6,845 nt of DNA from assembly GCA_020058315.1 (NCBI GenBank), contig JAGVEK010000443.1:1-6845 (forward strand), read 5' to 3'. The stretch comes from Candidatus Zixiibacteriota bacterium. GTDB taxonomy: Bacteria; Zixibacteria; MSB-5A5; WJJR01. Made by a program: the position numbers and the translations under genes. Positions 4,665 through 6,845 of the stretch are shown one piece after another; within the stretch, counting starts at the first letter, position 1; each line of letters begins with the position of its first letter. The notes beneath the pieces are model-generated. The model was given only the letters and a program-made list of their open reading frames with translations, searched no databases and had not been told where the DNA came from.

Positions 4665-4961
4665 GTGGGTAACGACGAAAACGGCTATATCCCGAAGTCC
4701 CTGGATGCGCAGGAGCGCTTCCTGTGGTGGGAAATGGATCAGGCGGTGATCGCCATCATGCTGATCAGCATGGGGGTGATCTCCGGATCCATGCTCATGG
4801 GCATCGCCCTGGGCGCACTGGCGGCCTGGCAGTACGGTCGCATGAAGGCAGGCAAGCACCCGAAGTTCGCCGCTCACGCCCTCTACTGGTGGTTTCCCAG
4901 CGGGCTGTTCCTGAAGTTGCGAGCGACTCCACCGTCTGACCAACGCTACTTTCTGGGATAG
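4665..4961 (+). CDS. traL: TraL family pilus assembly protein
   Basis: 98 residues from GTG 4665, 15 bases after traA, with GGAG at 4653-4656. The N-terminus has YIPKSLDAQERFLWWEMDQ (8-26), typical of TraL (a YIPKxLD start followed by ERFL-W). A hydrophobic region from about 27 to 56, Gly/Met/Ala-rich, probably spans the inner membrane as one or two helices, followed by a basic segment (YGRMKAGKHPKF) and a second hydrophobic stretch with YWWFPSGLF (74-82). TraL corresponds to VirB3 of the Ti system, a small inner-membrane protein needed for pilus assembly that works with the TraC/VirB4 ATPase. The order traA-traL-traE agrees with F, R1 and the gonococcal genetic island. Length is in the normal range and nothing appears broken. 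Confidence 0.9.
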   Translation: MGNDENGYIPKSLDAQERFLWWEMDQAVIAIMLISMGVISGSMLMGIALGALAAWQYGRMKAGKHPKFAAHALYWWFPSGLFLKLRATPPSDQRYFLG

Positions 4962-4974
4962 GTGACAAATCGCG

Positions 4975-5562
4975 ATGCTATTTCGAAATTACCTGTCCGA
5001 GCAGGCGAATGCCACACAGGAAATCCGCTTCATGCGGATTCTCCTGGCGGGACTGCTCCTGGTGATTCTGGTAGTCGCCGGCGTCGTGCTGAAACTGGTC
5101 GGCAATGAAAAAACCGTCCTCGTTCCGCCCGAGATCAAACGCAGCTTCTGGGTATCCGGCAACGCCGTCTCCCGGGAGTACCTCGAAGACATGGCCTACT
5201 GGTACGCCGGACTCGCCCTCAACATTACCCCGGCCGTTTCCACTTACCAGAACAGCCTGTTCCTGAAGTATGCGGCGCCGTCCGAGTTTGGACGACTGCA
5301 AATGGAAATGGGTGCTCGCGCGGATTTCCTGAAGAAGAACAACACCGCCACGCAATTCTCGGTTCGCAACATCACGCTGGACGAGAAGACGCTGCGGGTC
5401 GCCCTGTCGGGGACGCTGTTTACCTGGGCGTCGGACAAAAAGGCCGGGGAGCGCCAGGCCACCTATCTCGTCGGATTCAAGCACATGAATGGAAGGCTCT
5501 ATGTATCCGAGTTCAAGGAAACCAGTGAACAAAATCCTTTTGACAGCGCTGCTGGCCGCTAG
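4975..5562 (+). CDS. traE: TraE family inner-membrane pilus assembly protein
   Basis: 195 residues from ATG 4975, 13 bases after traL, with AGGTGA (4960-4965) overlapping the traL stop. A short cytoplasmic N-terminus (LSEQANATQEIRFMR) precedes one long transmembrane helix at about 21-43. A periplasmic domain follows with VLVPPEIKRSFWVSG (48-62), the conserved VPP...FWV feature of TraE, then YLEDMAYWYAGLALNITP (69-86). The C-terminal part carries a V-R-N-I-T-L strand pattern and YLVGFKHMNGRLYVSEF (164-180). TraE is the F-type counterpart of VirB5/VirB8-class components, an assembly factor linking inner membrane to the envelope channel; family length is usually about 190-200 residues, as here. 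Its last 38 bases overlap the start of traK in a different frame, so the two are probably translationally coupled. Confidence 0.92.
   Translation: MLFRNYLSEQANATQEIRFMRILLAGLLLVILVVAGVVLKLVGNEKTVLVPPEIKRSFWVSGNAVSREYLEDMAYWYAGLALNITPAVSTYQNSLFLKYAAPSEFGRLQMEMGARADFLKKNNTATQFSVRNITLDEKTLRVALSGTLFTWASDKKAGERQATYLVGFKHMNGRLYVSEFKETSEQNPFDSAAGR
5515..5521 (+). promoter_or_regulatory. Shine-Dalgarno fixing the traK start
   Basis: AAGGAAA lies 3 bases before GTG 5525 (AGGA core at 5516-5519, 5 bases away), inside the 3' end of traE. The GTG opens directly onto a signal peptide (MNKILLTALLAASLSASA), which makes it a better start than the in-frame ATG 5489, whose extra 12 residues would bury the signal in a polar extension. 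Confidence 0.65.
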
Positions 5563-6208
5563 CCTGTCCGCCAGTGCGGCTCAGGTGCTCGTCGGGAAGC
5601 CGGACGACACCTTGAGCGCCAGAGTATCTCGATCCGAACCGACCCTGATTCGGATCGAGGGACATCGCGTTCGCCGGATCTTCGGGGCGGAAGGTGAGTT
5701 TGCGGTCACGGCTGACAAGGAAGCCGGCACCGCCTATCTCAAGCCGACCACGGACAAGCCGACCCTCAGCATCTTCGTTTCCGATGAGAACGGCCGAACC
5801 TGGAAGCTGCTGTTGTCGGTGACGGACGGCCCTTCGGATTCCATCACCCTCAAGGGACGCTCAGTCGCCGGCAGCGCTCTCACGCCGGGCAAGGATGTCG
5901 CCAGAAATCAGCTGATCAAGCGCGTCCTGCTGTCCCTTCAATCGGACACCGAAGCGGAGATGGAGGGGAGGGTGGCGAACGAGATCGTGCCTCTCTGGAC
6001 CGAAGCCCTGTTTGTCCTGACCAGGGTCATCGACGGTCCCCTCAAAGGCGAGAAGTACCTTCTCACCAACACGTCCTCCAACGCGATGGTGCTCGATGAG
6101 CGGGAACTCTACCGGCGCCAGGTCATCGCCATTTCGATCGCCAAACCCCAGCTGTCGCCCGGTGAAACCACTGAGGTTTTTGTGATCTCGGAGAACCCCG
6201 GTGAGTGA
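5525..6208 (+). CDS. traK: TraK family secretin-like outer-membrane core protein
   Basis: 227 residues from GTG 5525. The signal peptide (1-18) should be cut after ASA, giving a periplasmic mature protein starting AQVLVGK. The N-terminal half has the TraK pattern: SEPTLIRIEGHRVRRIFG (38-54, the usual N/T-x-I strand), FAVTADKEAGTAYLKP (59-74), then LSIFVSDENGRTWKLLLSV (81-99) and DSITLKG (105-111). The C-terminal half (about 125-227) is rich in short strands and ends in an extended ETTEVFVIS strand, as in the VirB9-like domain. TraK forms the outer-membrane core complex with TraV and TraB. It starts inside traE (38-base overlap) and its last 8 bases overlap the start of traB. An in-frame ATG at 5489 would add 12 residues but lacks a sensible signal peptide arrangement. 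No TraV gene lies inside the window; one is expected downstream. Confidence 0.92.
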   Translation: MNKILLTALLAASLSASAAQVLVGKPDDTLSARVSRSEPTLIRIEGHRVRRIFGAEGEFAVTADKEAGTAYLKPTTDKPTLSIFVSDENGRTWKLLLSVTDGPSDSITLKGRSVAGSALTPGKDVARNQLIKRVLLSLQSDTEAEMEGRVANEIVPLWTEALFVLTRVIDGPLKGEKYLLTNTSSNAMVLDERELYRRQVIAISIAKPQLSPGETTEVFVISENPGE

Positions 6209-6845
6209 TCCGGTTGCCGCCAGCGGCGGCCTCACGTCCTATCTGAACGGCTTGTCGCCCAAGGCCCGACAGTATCTGGTGCTCGGCGGCCTGGGCGCAG
6301 GATTCATCGGCCTGGTCTTTGGCAGCATCGCGATATGGGACAACCAGCCCGCCCCGATGCCTCAATCGACCAAGCTCGACAAAGCCAGCAGAAACATTGT
6401 CACGCCAGGCGCGCAGGTGGATCCACGCGATGTCTGGATGGCGCAATCGTCGCAGCAGATGAAGGAGATGGACAACGTCATTCAGGGCTTGAAACAGAAG
6501 ATGGGGGAGGTTGAGCAAAAGCAGTCCGTACCGCAACCCTCGTCCCGTCAGGCCAGCGTGCTGCCGCCCTTGCCGCCAATGCTCCCGGGTCCCGGCCCTT
6601 CCGGCTCACTTCAGGCGTCAACCCAGAGCCCGACACCCTCGCCGTCCGGGATACCGGTAACACCGCTCCCGCCGTTGCCACCTCCCGCCATTCCACGAGA
6701 GCCTGGAATTGCATCGTTCGAAGTCAGTGACGCGATTCCGGCAGCGCCGCAAGCGCCGGCCGACGCAAAACAGGGCAAGACCTACATCCCCTCGGGCTCC
6801 TTCATGCGGGTGGCGCTGATGGGTGGACTGGATGCGCCCACGGGA
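6201..6845 (+). CDS. traB: TraB family core-channel protein (3' end outside window)
   Basis: The first 215 residues of TraB (VirB10 class). GTG 6201 overlaps the traK stop by 8 bases and has GGAG at 6190-6193, 7 bases upstream. After a 24-residue cytoplasmic N-terminus, one transmembrane helix (about 25-45: LVLGGLGAGFIGLVFGSIAI) enters the periplasm. A coiled-coil-like heptad region follows at about 79-108 (SSQQMKEMDNVIQGLKQKM and on), as in other TraB proteins. Residues 110-190 are very rich in Pro, Ser and Ala, with runs such as LPPLPPMLPG and PLPPLPPPAIP, matching the flexible region that lets TraB/VirB10 span the periplasm. At 195-215 the conserved TYIPSGSFMRVALMGGLDAP segment marks the start of the C-terminal beta-barrel domain, cut by the window edge. 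The protein bridges inner and outer membranes and contacts TraK and TraV. The frame stays open through the last base. Confidence 0.92.
   Translation, partial: MSDPVAASGGLTSYLNGLSPKARQYLVLGGLGAGFIGLVFGSIAIWDNQPAPMPQSTKLDKASRNIVTPGAQVDPRDVWMAQSSQQMKEMDNVIQGLKQKMGEVEQKQSVPQPSSRQASVLPPLPPMLPGPGPSGSLQASTQSPTPSPSGIPVTPLPPLPPPAIPREPGIASFEVSDAIPAAPQAPADAKQGKTYIPSGSFMRVALMGGLDAPTG

Noticed and set aside
4335..4943. 202-codon minus-strand reading frame over traA and traL
   Set aside because: Antisense to two recognisable tra genes, with Arg/Gly/Asp-rich composition typical of a shadow frame.
4978..5532. 184-codon minus-strand reading frame
   Set aside because: Exactly antisense to traE, whose motifs and membrane helix are clear; long antisense frames are expected in GC-rich genes.
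6123..6536. Minus-strand frame opposite the traK end and traB start
   Set aside because: Antisense shadow with no motif; traK and traB account for the region on the plus strand.
1..6845. CRISPR array, tRNA, insertion sequence, attachment site or oriT
   Set aside because: No regularly spaced repeats, cloverleaf, transposase frame with terminal repeats, or nick-site-like sequence was seen on either strand.

Overview
The window looks like part of a proteobacterial conjugative element (an integrative element or plasmid). Its right half is the start of an F-type (MPF_F) type IV secretion operon in canonical order: lytic transglycosylase, OmpA-like lipoprotein, small membrane protein, TraA pilin, TraL, TraE, TraK, TraB. 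The left half is accessory cargo. The tra genes are GC-rich (the 60 bases at 6241-6300 hold 40 G/C) with short gaps or overlaps and mostly GTG/TTG starts. The cargo is visibly more AT-rich (1561-1620 holds 23 G/C of 60). Host genus cannot be read from the window; a beta- or gammaproteobacterium is the best inference.

Region 1 (1-2317, + strand) reads as a small defence island. It begins with the C-terminal tail of a protein resembling DUF3732 ABC-type ATPases. Next is a 342-residue protein with a HEPN-type R-x4-H motif and three Cys-rich zinc-binding modules. It ends with a full-length AbiH-family abortive infection protein. No function has been shown for the HEPN/zinc protein, and its pairing with AbiH is the best candidate here for an undescribed system.

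Region 2 (2318-3160) holds a small FinO/ProQ-domain RNA chaperone on the minus strand, with noncoding DNA on both sides. The 236 bases between it and abiH contain imperfect hairpins and mark the cargo/transfer junction. The 196 bases between it and the tra operon hold several inverted repeats, a duplicated GAATTC-(G)ATAG element and a TTGACA box. This is the likely control region for transfer.

Region 3 (3161-6845, + strand) is one tightly packed operon. The transglycosylase locally opens peptidoglycan and the OmpA-like lipoprotein probably anchors to it. TraA is the pilin precursor. TraL and TraE are inner-membrane pilus assembly proteins. TraK and TraB begin the outer-membrane/periplasmic core channel, and TraB runs off the window. 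A 65-residue two-helix membrane protein, encoded directly before and overlapping traA with a nearly identical ribosome binding site, is unrecognised and could be a pilin partner.
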